A stretch of 64,000 bases of DNA from Vibrio ostreae (lineage in GTDB: Bacteria > Pseudomonadota > Gammaproteobacteria > Enterobacterales > Vibrionaceae). The notes under the pieces are model-generated. The model was not told where the DNA came from. It worked only from the letters and a program-made list of their open reading frames with translations, and made no database searches. Positions 11,239-20,676 of the stretch are shown piece after piece. Numbering within the stretch: position 1 is the first letter of the stretch; each line of letters begins with the position of its first letter. Both the position numbers and the translations under genes were made by a program. Location: NCBI RefSeq assembly GCF_019226825.1, contig NZ_CP076643.1:2170001-2234000 (forward strand). The letters run 5' to 3'.

Positions 11239-12010
11239 CCGCACCTTCCTTTCCCTTGGTCATCAACCAGTCGTTCATCGCGCCCAGCGACTCATGGGCC
11301 GTCAAATCCACCTGCAGCGGCGTAATCGACACAAAACCATGCTCAACCGCATGGAAATCGGTGCCTTCACCGGCATCCTGCTCACGCCCCGGAGGACCAA
11401 GCCAGTAGATATCGTGGCCACGCGGGTCTTTCTGTTTAATCATATTCTCGGCATGGTGACGGGCACCCAGGCGCGTGACCTTCTGGCCTTGCAGTTTGGC
11501 CAACGGCACATCCGGAATGTTGACATTGATTAATCGGTTGGTCGGAATCGGAGAAGATAAATGTTGCTCAACCAGCTGACGGGCAATTTTCCCCGCGGTG
11601 GCAAAATGATGTTTTCCGACCAGAGAAAACGCAATCGACTGCACGCCGAGGAAATGGCCTTCCATCGCCGCCGCAACCGTGCCTGAATAGAGCACGTCAT
11701 CGCCGAGGTTAGCGCCGTGGTTGATACCACTCAGCACCAGATCCGGCAAATCATCTTTCATCAGCTCGTTTAACGCAAAATGCACGCAGTCGGTCGGCGT
11801 GCCCTGCACTGAATAGGTATTCGGTTCAATCTTGGTGACGCGTAATGGCTGCTCTAAGGTCAGAGAGTTCGACGCTCCGCTGCGGTTGCGATCCGGGGCG
11901 ACAATCACGATTTCAGCCATATCTGCCAGCGCATAAGCCAGAGCACGAATGCCCTCCGCGTATACGCCATCATCATTACTGAGCAGAATTTTTAATTTTT
12001 TATCACTCAT
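11231..12010 (-). CDS. surE: 5'/3'-nucleotidase SurE
   Basis: Metal-dependent nucleotidase and exopolyphosphatase of stationary phase. It starts at ATG 12010 ([20 protein letters not shown]). The conserved metal-binding NDD is at residues 11-13, and [22 protein letters not shown] follows near residue 100. It has 259 residues. An in-frame upstream extension to 12037 is possible, but it has no family match. The stop codon overlaps the pcm start, and truD lies 65 bp upstream. Confidence 0.96.
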   Translation of the reverse strand: MSDKKLKILLSNDDGVYAEGIRALAYALADMAEIVIVAPDRNRSGASNSLTLEQPLRVTKIEPNTYSVQGTPTDCVHFALNELMKDDLPDLVLSGINHGANLGDDVLYSGTVAAAMEGHFLGVQSIAFSLVGKHHFATAGKIARQLVEQHLSSPIPTNRLINVNIPDVPLAKLQGQKVTRLGARHHAENMIKQKDPRGHDIYWLGPPGREQDAGEGTDFHAVEHGFVSITPLQVDLTAHESLGAMNDWLMTKGKEGADD

Positions 12011-12075
12011 CCGTCCGTTACGCCTGTTGATGTTCACTCATAAAACCGCTTTGTTCATTCGTAGCCACGCGGTAT

Positions 12076-13122
12076 TCACTCATAGACCCGTTCGACGGCA
12101 ATCTCTTCCACCAGCTCGCGTACAATCGAGGTCGCGAAGCTGCCGGCATCCAGCGCAAAGCGCAGGGTAATCTCATCACCGTTGACGTCCCAGCTCAGAT
12201 CCTGCGGCATCATCGACACCGCACGTCGATCATGACGCATACGGTTACCGCCAATCAGCTTGAGCAGGTCCGGCTCCGCATCCAGCTGCGGCTGCTCCAG
12301 CGCCAGCGCGTCACTACGGGTTGGCAGCGCGTTGTCACCCGCCAACGCCGCAGAAATCGCCGCCTGACCTTGTTCCAGCAGCGCGTTCCATTCGCTGAGC
12401 TTATCGGCCTCAACCAATGACTGCTCCTTACCTTGCAGGGCGATGTCGCCGTCAATAAAGCGATAAAAACAGCCGGCCTCAATGCGCGCAGACACGATAT
12501 GATTAAAGATCCACGAACGGGCACTGGACAGATACAGGCTACGCTGACTCTGGTTGCGGGTACGCACATTCTCTCGTCCCCAGCGCCGCGCTTCATGCAG
12601 GTTATTGCCATCGCGGCCAAAGCGCTGATTACCAAAATAATTCGGAACGCCTTGCTGTGCAACTACTTGCAACCTTTGCAGCACATCATCCATATCGCTG
12701 ACTTCACTTAAGGTCACCTCAAACCGGTTGCCCTGCAGATCGCCCGGACGCAGCTTTTTATTGTGACGCTGCATCGCCAGCACCTCAATACTCGGATACT
12801 GGGCTTCAAACTGAGCCAGATTGGGGAACTTACCCTGTGGCAGGTGAACACTCAGCCACTGCTCGGTCACCGCATGGCGGTCTTTCAGGCCGGCCCAGCT
12901 GACGTCTTTCGACTTCACGCCGCACGCTTTGGCCAGTTCATTGGCAACAAAACTGGTATTCTCACCGGTTTTGCGAATCCGGATCATTACCTGTTCGCCC
13001 TGACCACTGAACTCGTAGCCCAGCTCCTCAAACACCTTAAAGTGTTCCGGCTTGGCTTTGATTTTTGCTTTCGCTGTTGGTTTACCACATAAATAAGCCA
13101 ACGATGATAAAAGATCTGTCAT
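12076..13122 (-). CDS. truD: tRNA pseudouridine(13) synthase TruD
   Basis: Converts uridine 13 of tRNA-Glu to pseudouridine. The protein has 348 residues. The catalytic motif GLKDRHAVTEQWLSVH holds the active aspartate near residue 80. Further TruD signatures are VPNYFGNQRFGRDGNNLHEA and the inserted TRUD domain around residues 155-300. It starts at ATG 13122 with a modest CGGAAT upstream. It lies between ispF and surE in one run of minus-strand genes, as in E. coli. Confidence 0.97.
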   Translation of the reverse strand: MTDLLSSLAYLCGKPTAKAKIKAKPEHFKVFEELGYEFSGQGEQVMIRIRKTGENTSFVANELAKACGVKSKDVSWAGLKDRHAVTEQWLSVHLPQGKFPNLAQFEAQYPSIEVLAMQRHNKKLRPGDLQGNRFEVTLSEVSDMDDVLQRLQVVAQQGVPNYFGNQRFGRDGNNLHEARRWGRENVRTRNQSQRSLYLSSARSWIFNHIVSARIEAGCFYRFIDGDIALQGKEQSLVEADKLSEWNALLEQGQAAISAALAGDNALPTRSDALALEQPQLDAEPDLLKLIGGNRMRHDRRAVSMMPQDLSWDVNGDEITLRFALDAGSFATSIVRELVEEIAVERVYE

Positions 13123-13168
13123 TTTTTATTCCGATATGTGAGCGCAGTACGCCAATCACCTGATGTGA

Positions 13169-13645
13169 TCAGGCTTTAACCAGCAGTACCACAGCCTCAC
13201 AGGCAATGCCTTCTTTACGCCCGGTAAAGCCAAGCCGCTCTGTCGTGGTGGCTTTAACATTGACGTTGGTTAATGCTGTTTCTAAATCGTGCGCGATGGC
13301 CGCACACATGGCGTCGATATGCGGCGCCATTTTCGGAGCCTGAGCCATGATGGTGACATCGCAGTTACCCAGACGGTAACCCTGCGCCTTCACCCGGCGG
13401 TAAACATCTTTGAGTAGCTCTCGGCTGTCCGCGCCTTTCCATTTCTCATCGGTATCCGGGAAATGGCGGCCGATATCACCGGCCGCCATCGCGCCAAGCA
13501 GCGCATCACACAGCGCATGCAAAGCCACGTCGCCATCGGAGTGCGCGATCAGACCTTGCTCGTAAGGCACCGCGACACCACCGATAATCACCGGTCCTTC
13601 ACCACCAAATTTATGCACGTCAAAACCGTGGCCGATTCGAATCAT
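13169..13645 (-). CDS. ispF: 2-C-methyl-D-erythritol 2,4-cyclodiphosphate synthase
   Basis: Fifth enzyme of the MEP isoprenoid pathway; a zinc-dependent trimer. The product has 158 residues, beginning [15 protein letters not shown] with the metal-binding DVH, followed by [20 protein letters not shown] and [13 protein letters not shown]. The C-terminus has [22 protein letters not shown]. ispD, the preceding enzyme of the same pathway, is 127 bp upstream. That gap contains short T-rich repeats. Confidence 0.97.
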   Translation of the reverse strand: MIRIGHGFDVHKFGGEGPVIIGGVAVPYEQGLIAHSDGDVALHALCDALLGAMAAGDIGRHFPDTDEKWKGADSRELLKDVYRRVKAQGYRLGNCDVTIMAQAPKMAPHIDAMCAAIAHDLETALTNVNVKATTTERLGFTGRKEGIACEAVVLLVKA

Positions 13646-13747
13646 GTTCAGTCCTTCTTCTTTTTATCGCTGCTTTTTATCGCTAATTTTTTTGAGCTAT
13701 TTGTTAAGACACAGGTTGTCGCGACTCAGTTGGTCAGCCGTGGCTTA

Positions 13748-13791
13748 AGCTTTTTGTCTTATGCTTTTTGTCTTATGCTTTTTGTCTTAAG
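13748..13791. repeat. Three tandem 14-bp units at the end of ispD
   Basis: The unit ATGCTTTTTGTCTT occurs three times in a row; the first copy differs slightly. The ispD stop codon lies inside the third unit, so copy-number change leaves the protein nearly unaffected. A related pair (CTTTTTATCGCTG/A) lies just before ispF. Confidence 0.8.
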
Positions 13792-14468
13792 TAAAAGTCC
13801 GCCAACGCGAGATCTTCCGGCTGAGTAATTTTAATGTTATCGGCGCGGCTGGCAACCAGGCCGGGTTTGTCACCCAACCACTCGAAAGCGGACGCTTCAT
13901 CGGTGATCGCTATCTGTTGCTGCAAAGCCTGAGCCAGCGCATCACGCAGTGGCCGGATGCGGAACATCTGCGGCGTCAGCGCGTGCCATAAAGCCACTCG
14001 TTCCACTGTATGGTCGATATTGCCGCTGCCGTCACCACGCTTCATGGTATCACGTACCGGCGCGGCCAGAATCGCCCCGACCGGATGTTCCTGAGCGGCC
14101 TCAATCAGGCGCGAAATATCCGCATGCTGTACACAAGGCCGGGCAGCATCATGCACCATGACCCACTGATTAGATAACTGCTGCTGACAAAGATAGTTCA
14201 GCGCCGACAACACCGAATCGGCCCGTTCACTGCCGCCATCAACCCGCATCACGCGCGGATGAGCAGCCAGCGACAGCTCAGCAAAATAGGGATCGCCCGG
14301 ACTGACAGCAATCACCACCTGACCGATAGCCGGGTGACTGAGCAGTTTTTCAACCGTATGTTCAAGCACAGTCTGGCCGTGCAGAGTCAGATATTGTTTC
14401 GGCCGGTCGGCCTGCATCCGGCTGCCGACGCCGGCGGCAGGAACGATGGCAGTGATAAGGTCAGTCAT
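13773..14468 (-). CDS. ispD: 2-C-methyl-D-erythritol 4-phosphate cytidylyltransferase
   Basis: Third step of the MEP pathway: couples CTP to MEP. The 231-residue product has the nucleotide-binding [32 protein letters not shown] and a [10 protein letters not shown] region. The start at 14468 overlaps the ftsB stop by four bases, which indicates translational coupling. The final codons and stop run into a 14-bp tandem repeat. ftsB-ispD-ispF order is conserved in gammaproteobacteria. Confidence 0.97.
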   Translation of the reverse strand: MTDLITAIVPAAGVGSRMQADRPKQYLTLHGQTVLEHTVEKLLSHPAIGQVVIAVSPGDPYFAELSLAAHPRVMRVDGGSERADSVLSALNYLCQQQLSNQWVMVHDAARPCVQHADISRLIEAAQEHPVGAILAAPVRDTMKRGDGSGNIDHTVERVALWHALTPQMFRIRPLRDALAQALQQQIAITDEASAFEWLGDKPGLVASRADNIKITQPEDLALADFYLRQKA

Positions 14469-14749
14469 GACCGGTTTTCCTCACCTATGATGCGGTAAAA
14501 CGTTTCGCCATCCTTGACCATACCCAGCTCGTGGCGGGCACGCTCTTCTATCGCGTCCAGTCCCTGACGCAGATCGTCAATTTCGGCAAACATCTCCTGG
14601 TTGCGCACATGCAGGTTATTGTTCACCTGCTGCTGAACCTCGATTTCACCCGCGACCGAACGATAGTCAGCAATACCGTTTTTACCCATCCACAAGTCAT
14701 ACTGCAGGCAGGCAAACAACAGAGTCAGTGCCACTGCAAATACACGCAT
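14465..14749 (-). CDS. ftsB: Cell division protein FtsB
   Basis: Small bitopic membrane protein of the FtsQLB divisome complex. The 94 residues have a short cytoplasmic N-terminus, one membrane helix ([17 protein letters not shown]) and a periplasmic coiled coil ([26 protein letters not shown], residues about 37-65). The [20 protein letters not shown] segment is the conserved FtsL-interacting part. It is the first gene of the ftsB-ispD-ispF-truD run. Confidence 0.95.
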   Translation of the reverse strand: MRVFAVALTLLFACLQYDLWMGKNGIADYRSVAGEIEVQQQVNNNLHVRNQEMFAEIDDLRQGLDAIEERARHELGMVKDGETFYRIIGEENRS

Positions 14750-14992
14750 TGCCTTTCTCTCGCTTCTCTCATAAACACATACTGATTAATGGAAATGCTG
14801 CCGCCCAAAGGCAGCAGCGTATATATCGATCTATTGTCTTTAACATAGGTATTCTCTTTAACATCGGTATCATCGTTAACCGATGACCATGGTTACCCGA
14901 TGACCATAGTTACATGTTAAGAAAAGTTCACCACTTATACCATAAGCCCGATAGTGAGGCGAGTCAGGAGCCGGCCCGCCCCAACACTTAGC

Positions 14993-15796
14993 TTACTGAT
15001 TGAGTAAAAAGGCAAACAACCCGATACCTAATAATAAACGGTAAATCACGAACGGTGTCATGCCCATGCGAGAAATCAACTTCAGAAAAAAGAAGATACA
15101 CAAATAAGCACTGACAAAAGAGGTCGCAATTCCGGTCAGCATAAAACCGGCATGGACAGGCGCACCACTGGTCACCAGCTGCATACCAAGATAGCTGGCT
15201 GCCAGCACAATGATCGGAATCGACATCAGAAATGAAAAACGTGCGGCTGCCTCGCGGGTAAAACCGAGATACAGCGCTGCAGTGATGGTGATACCAGAGC
15301 GGGATGTGCCGGGAATGATCGCGACCGCCTGAGCCAGACCGATAAACAGCGCCTTTTTCCAGCCGGCCTGATATTCATCATCCTGCGCGACGGAGTATTT
15401 ATCGACATACCACAGCAGCAGACCAAACACGATAGTCGTGGTCGCTATCACCCACGCACTGCGCAGATAGGTTTCCACCACATCTTTCATCACCAGGCCA
15501 AACACGCAAGCGGGGATCGTCGCCAGCACGATCATCCAGGCCAAAGTGACCTCTTTGCCGCGCTGACGTTTGAAAATCGATCCGAAAAACGCCCGTAACA
15601 GGGTGATGACCTCACGCCGAAAATAAATCACCACCGCTGCCAGCGTACCAGCGTGCACTGCCACGTCGAACGCCAGCCCCTGATCGGCCCAGCCAAAAAT
15701 GGCCGAAGGCAAAATAAGGTGTGCGGAACTGGAAATGGGTAGAAATTCGGTTAAGCCCTGAATTAAAGCCAACATTAACGCTTCAAAATAACTCAT
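14993..15796 (-). CDS. uppP: Undecaprenyl-diphosphatase
   Basis: Integral membrane enzyme (BacA type) that dephosphorylates undecaprenyl pyrophosphate to recycle the lipid carrier for peptidoglycan. It has 267 residues and about eight membrane helices. Conserved motifs are [19 protein letters not shown] with the catalytic glutamates and serines, and [17 protein letters not shown]. It lies 15 bp after folK in the same direction. The 243-bp gap to ftsB holds only short GTTA/CCGATGAC repeats. Confidence 0.97.
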   Translation of the reverse strand: MSYFEALMLALIQGLTEFLPISSSAHLILPSAIFGWADQGLAFDVAVHAGTLAAVVIYFRREVITLLRAFFGSIFKRQRGKEVTLAWMIVLATIPACVFGLVMKDVVETYLRSAWVIATTTIVFGLLLWYVDKYSVAQDDEYQAGWKKALFIGLAQAVAIIPGTSRSGITITAALYLGFTREAAARFSFLMSIPIIVLAASYLGMQLVTSGAPVHAGFMLTGIATSFVSAYLCIFFFLKLISRMGMTPFVIYRLLLGIGLFAFLLNQ

Positions 15797-15811
15797 TGTA
15801 TTCTCTTATTA

Positions 15812-16303
15812 TTAATTAACTGAGAACCAAAGCTCCACAGGCTTAAGCGCCTCCAGCCCTTTGGCTTGCTGCCACACCTGTGCGATCGTTTGCTGAGCGC
15901 CGGGAATGGACAACGTCGGACACAGCTCATACAAAGGCTGTATCACAAAGGGATATTGATAAATGTCCGGGCGGGGCAACTTGGGTGCCGCGGGCGACAC
16001 AGTGTCTCCATACAGAATGATGTCGAGATCAAGCATCCTGTCCTGAAATTTCTGCGCCTGGCTGTCACGGCCCCAGCGCAGTTCAATATCACGCAGGGTT
16101 TGAGACAGCTCAGACAAATTTAGTTCCGTCTGCAATTCAACCACCAGATTAAAAAAGGCATGGCTGTCAAATCCGACCGATTCACACTCATAGATAGTGG
16201 AAAGGCGCAGCCCTTCCCCTAACCCGGCCAGCTCGTTAATTGCGGCCTCTATGTGTTTGTGACGCTGCAGATTGGAACCCACACCCACATAGGTGGTGAT
16301 CAT
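15812..16303 (-). CDS. folK: HPPK (6-hydroxymethyl-7,8-dihydropterin pyrophosphokinase)
   Basis: Transfers pyrophosphate from ATP to hydroxymethyl-dihydropterin in folate synthesis. The 163-residue protein has MITTYVGVGSNLQRHKHIE at its start and the family signature FQDRMLDLDIILYGD with metal-binding aspartates. The ATG overlaps the folB stop (ATGA), so the two consecutive pathway enzymes are coupled. Confidence 0.96.
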   Translation of the reverse strand: MITTYVGVGSNLQRHKHIEAAINELAGLGEGLRLSTIYECESVGFDSHAFFNLVVELQTELNLSELSQTLRDIELRWGRDSQAQKFQDRMLDLDIILYGDTVSPAAPKLPRPDIYQYPFVIQPLYELCPTLSIPGAQQTIAQVWQQAKGLEALKPVELWFSVN

Positions 16304-16653
16304 GCTTTTCCTCGCTCAATGATCACACCCACGCCTTTGGCCTGAGCCACTGCACCCGGCTTAGTGAGGCGAATCCGGATCCAAGGCACCGAGAAACGGC
16401 TCATAATGATCTCTGCCACTTCTTCTGCCACGCGTTCCACTAACAGGAAACGGCCGTTTTCAATGTGATCGATCACCGCCTGACTGACCTGAGAATAGTC
16501 CAGGGCATCCGCCACATCGTCACTCAGCCCGGCAGGCTTATTGTCGTGTGCCATTTCCAGATCCAGTACCAGCTTCTGCTTGATCTCTTGTTCCCAGTCA
16601 TACACACCGATGGTGGTGATCACTTCCAATTGCTCGATAAAAACTTTATCCAT
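16300..16653 (-). CDS. folB: Dihydroneopterin aldolase
   Basis: Cleaves dihydroneopterin, the step before FolK. The 117 residues include MDKVFIEQLEVITTIGVYDW and the catalytic lysine region VRLTKPGAVAQAKGVGVIIE (written here as IRIRLTKPGAVAQA). It is divergent from plsY, with 189 bp between them for the promoters of both. Confidence 0.95.
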   Translation of the reverse strand: MDKVFIEQLEVITTIGVYDWEQEIKQKLVLDLEMAHDNKPAGLSDDVADALDYSQVSQAVIDHIENGRFLLVERVAEEVAEIIMSRFSVPWIRIRLTKPGAVAQAKGVGVIIERGKA

Positions 16654-16842
16654 CTTTCTATTACATCCTTTTTACAGGTCGGATACCCTATTTGAGGAAA
16701 AAAACGTATTATTCTGCTGAATCGCGTTATCATATACCTAAACCACCTCAAGATGCGAAATCCGGACAGAATTTTTACTTTGAGCTTGGTTAACAAGGAC
16801 TTGTGAACCGATCTTCCGGTAAATCTTCACTTTGAGGAAATT

Positions 16843-17445
16843 ATGACGCCACTGGCACTCATTATGATCATTTCTGCTTACCTGCTGGGATCCGTCTCCA
16901 GTGCGGTGTTGATCTGCAAAATGACCGGACTGCCAGATCCGCGCGCCGTCGGCTCGCATAATCCGGGCGCGACCAATGTGCTGCGTATCGGCAGCAAAAA
17001 GACCGCGGCGGCCGTGCTGCTGTGTGACATGCTCAAAGGCACCATTCCGGTCTGGAGTGCGTATTTTCTCGGCATTGATGCGCTGCTGCTGGGCGTGATC
17101 GCGATCGCTGCCTGCCTTGGCCATATGTATCCGCTGTTTTTTCATTTTAAAGGTGGTAAAGGGGTCGCTACAGCACTGGGGGCGATCGCACCGATCGGAC
17201 TCGATCTGACTGCGATGATCATGGCCACCTGGCTGGTGATCGCGGTGCTCTTTCGCTACTCTTCTCTGGCCGCACTGGTCACCGTACTGCTGGCACCGTT
17301 TTATACCTGGATGGTCAAACCGCATTACACCCTGCCGGTGGCGATGCTGTGCTGCCTTATCGTGCTGCGCCATCATCAGAATATTAAACGCCTGATCAGC
17401 GGCACCGAGCCGAAAGTCGGCGCCAAACACCGGGATCTCGACTAA
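16843..17445 (+). CDS. plsY: Glycerol-3-phosphate acyltransferase PlsY
   Basis: Acylates glycerol-3-phosphate from acyl-phosphate at the inner membrane, the first step of phospholipid synthesis. The 200 residues have five membrane helices. Conserved motifs are [36 protein letters not shown] and HHQNIKRL. The ATG follows GAGGAA. A terminator at 17,494-17,519 ends the unit. Confidence 0.96.
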   Translation: MTPLALIMIISAYLLGSVSSAVLICKMTGLPDPRAVGSHNPGATNVLRIGSKKTAAAVLLCDMLKGTIPVWSAYFLGIDALLLGVIAIAACLGHMYPLFFHFKGGKGVATALGAIAPIGLDLTAMIMATWLVIAVLFRYSSLAALVTVLLAPFYTWMVKPHYTLPVAMLCCLIVLRHHQNIKRLISGTEPKVGAKHRDLD

Positions 17446-17493
17446 CCGGGCAGACCCGCAGTAAACACGAGCGCGGCCGTGAGGTTCAGATCT

Positions 17494-17519
17494 AAAAAAA
17501 GGCCGTAACGGCCTTTTTT
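17494..17519. terminator. Terminator between plsY and the hydrolase gene
   Basis: The A7-GGCCG-TAA-CGGCC-T7 hairpin is symmetrical and can stop transcription from both sides. The two flanking genes converge on it. Confidence 0.88.
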
Positions 17520-17538
17520 ATTGGTGTTGCAGAGTGAC

Positions 17539-18360
17539 TTATTTCAGCGCCTTGGCCAAAAAGCGTTGCAGCATTTCCGTCACGAACTGCGGCTGCTCCA
17601 GATTACTGATGTGGCCGGCCTGCGGGATCACCACCAGTTCACTGCCGCTAATGCTGTCCTGCATCAGATACGATTCCAGCACCGGACGCGGGCTGTCTTC
17701 AGCGCCAACCGCAATCAGTACCGGCAGCGCAAACTTCTCGACCTCTTCCATCAGGTCACGACGACCAAATACCATCCGCCCGATACGCGCCACTTCCACC
17801 GCCTGCTCACCGCTCAGAGCGGCCAGATGCTGTTTAAAGTCCTGCACCAGTTGCGGCGTCGTTTGCGCTGCCTGCTTGGCAAAAAACATCGGTGCCACCG
17901 TCTCGACAATCGGCTCCGGCACCGCTTGCAGTGCGGTAATGGTATCCAGCATGTGGAAGTACTTCGCATGGGTCACTTCCGGCTCCAGGCCGACAAAAGT
18001 ATCCATCATTACCAGGGCTTTGACGCGCTGCGGCGCCAACGCCGTGAGCTCTGCGCCCCACATACCGCCCACCGACAGGCCAACGATGGTGAAGGCCTCA
18101 ATGCCGAGGTGATCCATCAGCGCCAGAATATGTTGGGCATAATCACTCAGGCTGCGCATCGATGCCGGCGCCGGTTGCGACTGACCATGCGCCCACAGGT
18201 CAGGCACGATACAGCGGTATTTTGCGCTCAGCGCTTCGACCTGCGGCGCCCACATCGCGCTGTCCCACAGATAACTGTGGCCAAACACAATCACTTCACC
18301 CTCGCCCTGATCAAGATAATGCATCTGCTGGCCGTCATGGGTAAACATCGTCATGGTCAT
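17539..18360 (-). CDS. Alpha/beta-fold hydrolase
   Basis: A 273-residue alpha/beta hydrolase. The start at 18360 (MTMTMFTHDGQQMHYLDQGE) is chosen because AAAGGA is correctly spaced; the longer upstream frame lacks a ribosome-binding site. Visible catalytic elements are the nucleophile elbow GLSVGG (Ser about residue 99), the acid AVGAEDSPRP (near 220) and the histidine in QAGHISNLEQP (near 250). The oxyanion hole region is FGHSYLWDSAMW. It resembles 3-oxoadipate enol-lactonase and BioH-like enzymes, but no neighbour gives a pathway, so the substrate is unknown. Confidence 0.85.
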   Translation of the reverse strand: MTMTMFTHDGQQMHYLDQGEGEVIVFGHSYLWDSAMWAPQVEALSAKYRCIVPDLWAHGQSQPAPASMRSLSDYAQHILALMDHLGIEAFTIVGLSVGGMWGAELTALAPQRVKALVMMDTFVGLEPEVTHAKYFHMLDTITALQAVPEPIVETVAPMFFAKQAAQTTPQLVQDFKQHLAALSGEQAVEVARIGRMVFGRRDLMEEVEKFALPVLIAVGAEDSPRPVLESYLMQDSISGSELVVIPQAGHISNLEQPQFVTEMLQRFLAKALK

Positions 18361-18485
18361 TATTCCTTTCTTGGTCTGGCAATCAGCATCGAGGCTAATT
18401 GCTGTTGTCACTGATTACGATTGCCGCTGAGTGATGGGATTGCACCGGATCTTACTGACTGACCACACATCACCCGCGCTCAGAT

Positions 18486-18509
18486 AAAAAAACGGCCGCC
18501 GCAGCGACC
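18486..18509 (-). terminator. tsaD terminator
   Basis: On the minus strand GGTCGC-TGCG-GCGGCC (one T-G pair) is followed by G and T7. It lies about 60 bp beyond the tsaD stop codon. Confidence 0.8.
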
Positions 18510-18567
18510 GCCCTTCTTTATTTAACACTGATCCGATCCGAGATTTAAAATCAAACCGAACCGAGGA

Positions 18568-19593
18568 TTAAGCGTCAGCCGCAATCGGCGTCAGTTGATC
18601 AATCGGCCAGCGCGGACGCGCATCCAGGCTCAGATCCGTGGTATCACCGTTTTTGAGACGCTGCATCCCGGCATAAGCGATCATCGCACCGTTGTCGGTA
18701 CAGAATTCCGTGCGCGGGTAGTACACCTCACCGCCGATTTTGTGTGCCAGTTTACCAAGCGACTCACGCAGCTGCTTGTTGGCACTCACGCCGCCGGCAA
18801 TCACGATACGTTTCATCCCGGTTTGTTCCAGGGCACGTTTACACTTAATCACCAGCGTGTCACACACCGCTTCCTGGAACGCATAGGCGATATCGGCGCG
18901 GGTCTGCTCATCATCACCATTGCTGGCAATGGTATTGGCAGTAAAGGTTTTCAGGCCGGAAAAGCTCATGTCCAGACCCGGACGGTCGGTCATCGGACGC
19001 GGAAACTTAAAGCGGCCTGGCGTCCCCTTCTCCGCCAGACGCGCCAGCAGCGGGCCGCCCGGATAATCCAGCCCCATCAGTTTCGCGGTTTTATCAAACG
19101 CTTCACCGGCCGCATCATCAATCGACTCACCGAGGATCTGATATTCACCAATGCCTTTCACTTCCACCATCATTGAGTGGCCGCCGGACACCAGTACCGC
19201 GACAAACGGGAACGGTGGCGGGTTATCTTCCAGCATCGGCGCCAGCAGGTGGCCTTCCATGTGATGCACAGGCACCGCCGGCACATTCCAGGCGTACGCC
19301 AGGCTGCGGCCGATAGTGGCGCCAACCAGCAGCGCGCCCACCAGGCCCGGGCCGGCCGTGTAAGCCACACCGTCAATATCGGCCGGCGTCAAATTGGCAT
19401 CGGCCATCGCCGCTTTAATCAGAGGAATGGTTTTTTTAACGTGGTCGCGTGAGGCCAGTTCCGGCACCACACCACCGTAGTCTGCATGAAGTTTGACCTG
19501 ACTATAGAGTTTGTGCGCCAGCAATCCGTTCTCGTCGTCATAAATCGCTATACCCGTCTCATCACAAGAGGTTTCAATACCAATAATGCGCAT
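18568..19593 (-). CDS. tsaD: tRNA N6-adenosine threonylcarbamoyltransferase TsaD
   Basis: Catalytic subunit of the TsaBDE complex that installs t6A37 on ANN-decoding tRNAs, including the tRNA-Ile2 encoded in this window. The 341 residues include [20 protein letters not shown], the metal-binding [20 protein letters not shown] and the C-terminal [13 protein letters not shown]. It is divergent from the rpsU operon, sharing a 233-bp control region, as in other gammaproteobacteria. Confidence 0.97.
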   Translation of the reverse strand: MRIIGIETSCDETGIAIYDDENGLLAHKLYSQVKLHADYGGVVPELASRDHVKKTIPLIKAAMADANLTPADIDGVAYTAGPGLVGALLVGATIGRSLAYAWNVPAVPVHHMEGHLLAPMLEDNPPPFPFVAVLVSGGHSMMVEVKGIGEYQILGESIDDAAGEAFDKTAKLMGLDYPGGPLLARLAEKGTPGRFKFPRPMTDRPGLDMSFSGLKTFTANTIASNGDDEQTRADIAYAFQEAVCDTLVIKCKRALEQTGMKRIVIAGGVSANKQLRESLGKLAHKIGGEVYYPRTEFCTDNGAMIAYAGMQRLKNGDTTDLSLDARPRWPIDQLTPIAADA

Positions 19594-19826
19594 AGTTTTC
19601 TCAGCGTGCTTTCATCTATAATTAGAAATTGGCGCCATGTTACCTCGGCTTGGCTTTACAAACAAATTTTGTACAGACTGTAGTCGACAAAATGCTTTAC
19701 AAAGCCCTGTCGATCGGATTAAAATTCGGCACCATTTTTGATCAAGCTGGTAGATAGACTAAGCAAATTATTGTTTCGGTCACTGAACTCCAGCGTTAAC
19801 GAATTAACCCCTGAGGTGAAAGGCAT

Positions 19827-20042
19827 ATGCCAGTAGTTAAAGTACGTGAAAACGAACCGTTCGACGTAGCACTGCGTCGTTTCAAGCGCTCTTGCGAAAA
19901 AGCAGGTATCCTTTCTGAAGTGCGTCGTCGTGAGCACTACGAAAAACCAACTACAGTTCGCAAACGCGCTAAAGCAGCAGCTCAAAAGCGTCACGCTAAG
20001 AAGCTTGCTCGCGAAAACGCTCGTCGCGTTCGCCTGTACTAA
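19827..20042 (+). CDS. rpsU: 30S ribosomal protein bS21
   Basis: A 71-residue, very basic ribosomal protein ([21 protein letters not shown]-terminus [21 protein letters not shown]) needed for translation initiation. It is the first gene of the macromolecular synthesis operon rpsU-yqeY-dnaG-rpoD. The ATG follows GAGGTGAAAGG. Confidence 0.98.
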
Positions 20043-20070
20043 TAACTGATTCCTTACTTAGGAATTTGTT

Positions 20071-20514
20071 ATGGCTCTGATTGACACGCTCAAAGAAGAG
20101 CAAAAATTAGCGATGAAAGCCAAGGACAAAACGCGCCTTGGCACTATCCGTTTAGCTTTGTCAGCCATTAAGCAACGTGAAGTTGACGAACAGATTACTC
20201 TGTCCGACGACGACATTCTTGCTGTGCTGACGAAAATGGTTAAACAGCGTCGCGACTCTGTTGCGCAATTTGAAGCAGCCGGTCGTCAAGACCTCGCTGA
20301 TGCGGAAAAAGCCGAAATTACAGTACTTGAGGATTTTATGCCTCAACCACTGACCGAAGACGAAGTGTCTGCACTGATTGACAGCGCAATCACCGAATCA
20401 GAAGCAGCGGGCATGCAAGACATGGGTAAAGTAATGGCTGTGCTGAAACCGCAAATTCAAGGGCGCGCAGATATGGGTAAAGTAAGCGGTTTAGTTCGCG
20501 CTAAGCTGGCTTAA
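20071..20514 (+). CDS. GatB/YqeY domain protein
   Basis: The 147-residue protein has the YqeY fold found at the C-terminus of GatB amidotransferase subunits (MALIDTLKEEQKLAMKAKDK; GRADMGKVSGLVRAKLA). In the amidotransferase this domain binds tRNA; the role of the stand-alone form is unclear. It sits between rpsU and dnaG, 28 bp after rpsU, as in other Vibrio. Confidence 0.92.
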   Translation: MALIDTLKEEQKLAMKAKDKTRLGTIRLALSAIKQREVDEQITLSDDDILAVLTKMVKQRRDSVAQFEAAGRQDLADAEKAEITVLEDFMPQPLTEDEVSALIDSAITESEAAGMQDMGKVMAVLKPQIQGRADMGKVSGLVRAKLA

Positions 20515-20532
20515 TACCACGCCCAATTGCAG

Positions 20533-20569
20533 CAAGCCGTGCTATTCTTCGGAACGCACGGCTTGTTTG
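20533..20569 (+). terminator. Attenuator hairpin upstream of dnaG
   Basis: A perfect 10-bp stem CAAGCCGTGC / GCACGGCTTG with a 13-nt loop is followed by only TTTG. In E. coli an internal terminator between rpsU and dnaG keeps primase levels low; this hairpin is in the equivalent place. Confidence 0.7.
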
Positions 20570-20676
20570 TATCTATACTCCTGGCCTTTGCAGACCCGAA
20601 CCTCAGCCTTAACCGCGAGGCTCGCCGCCTATCCGGCCGGATGTAATTTTTCGTTTAGCTCTTTGTTTTAGGTTTT

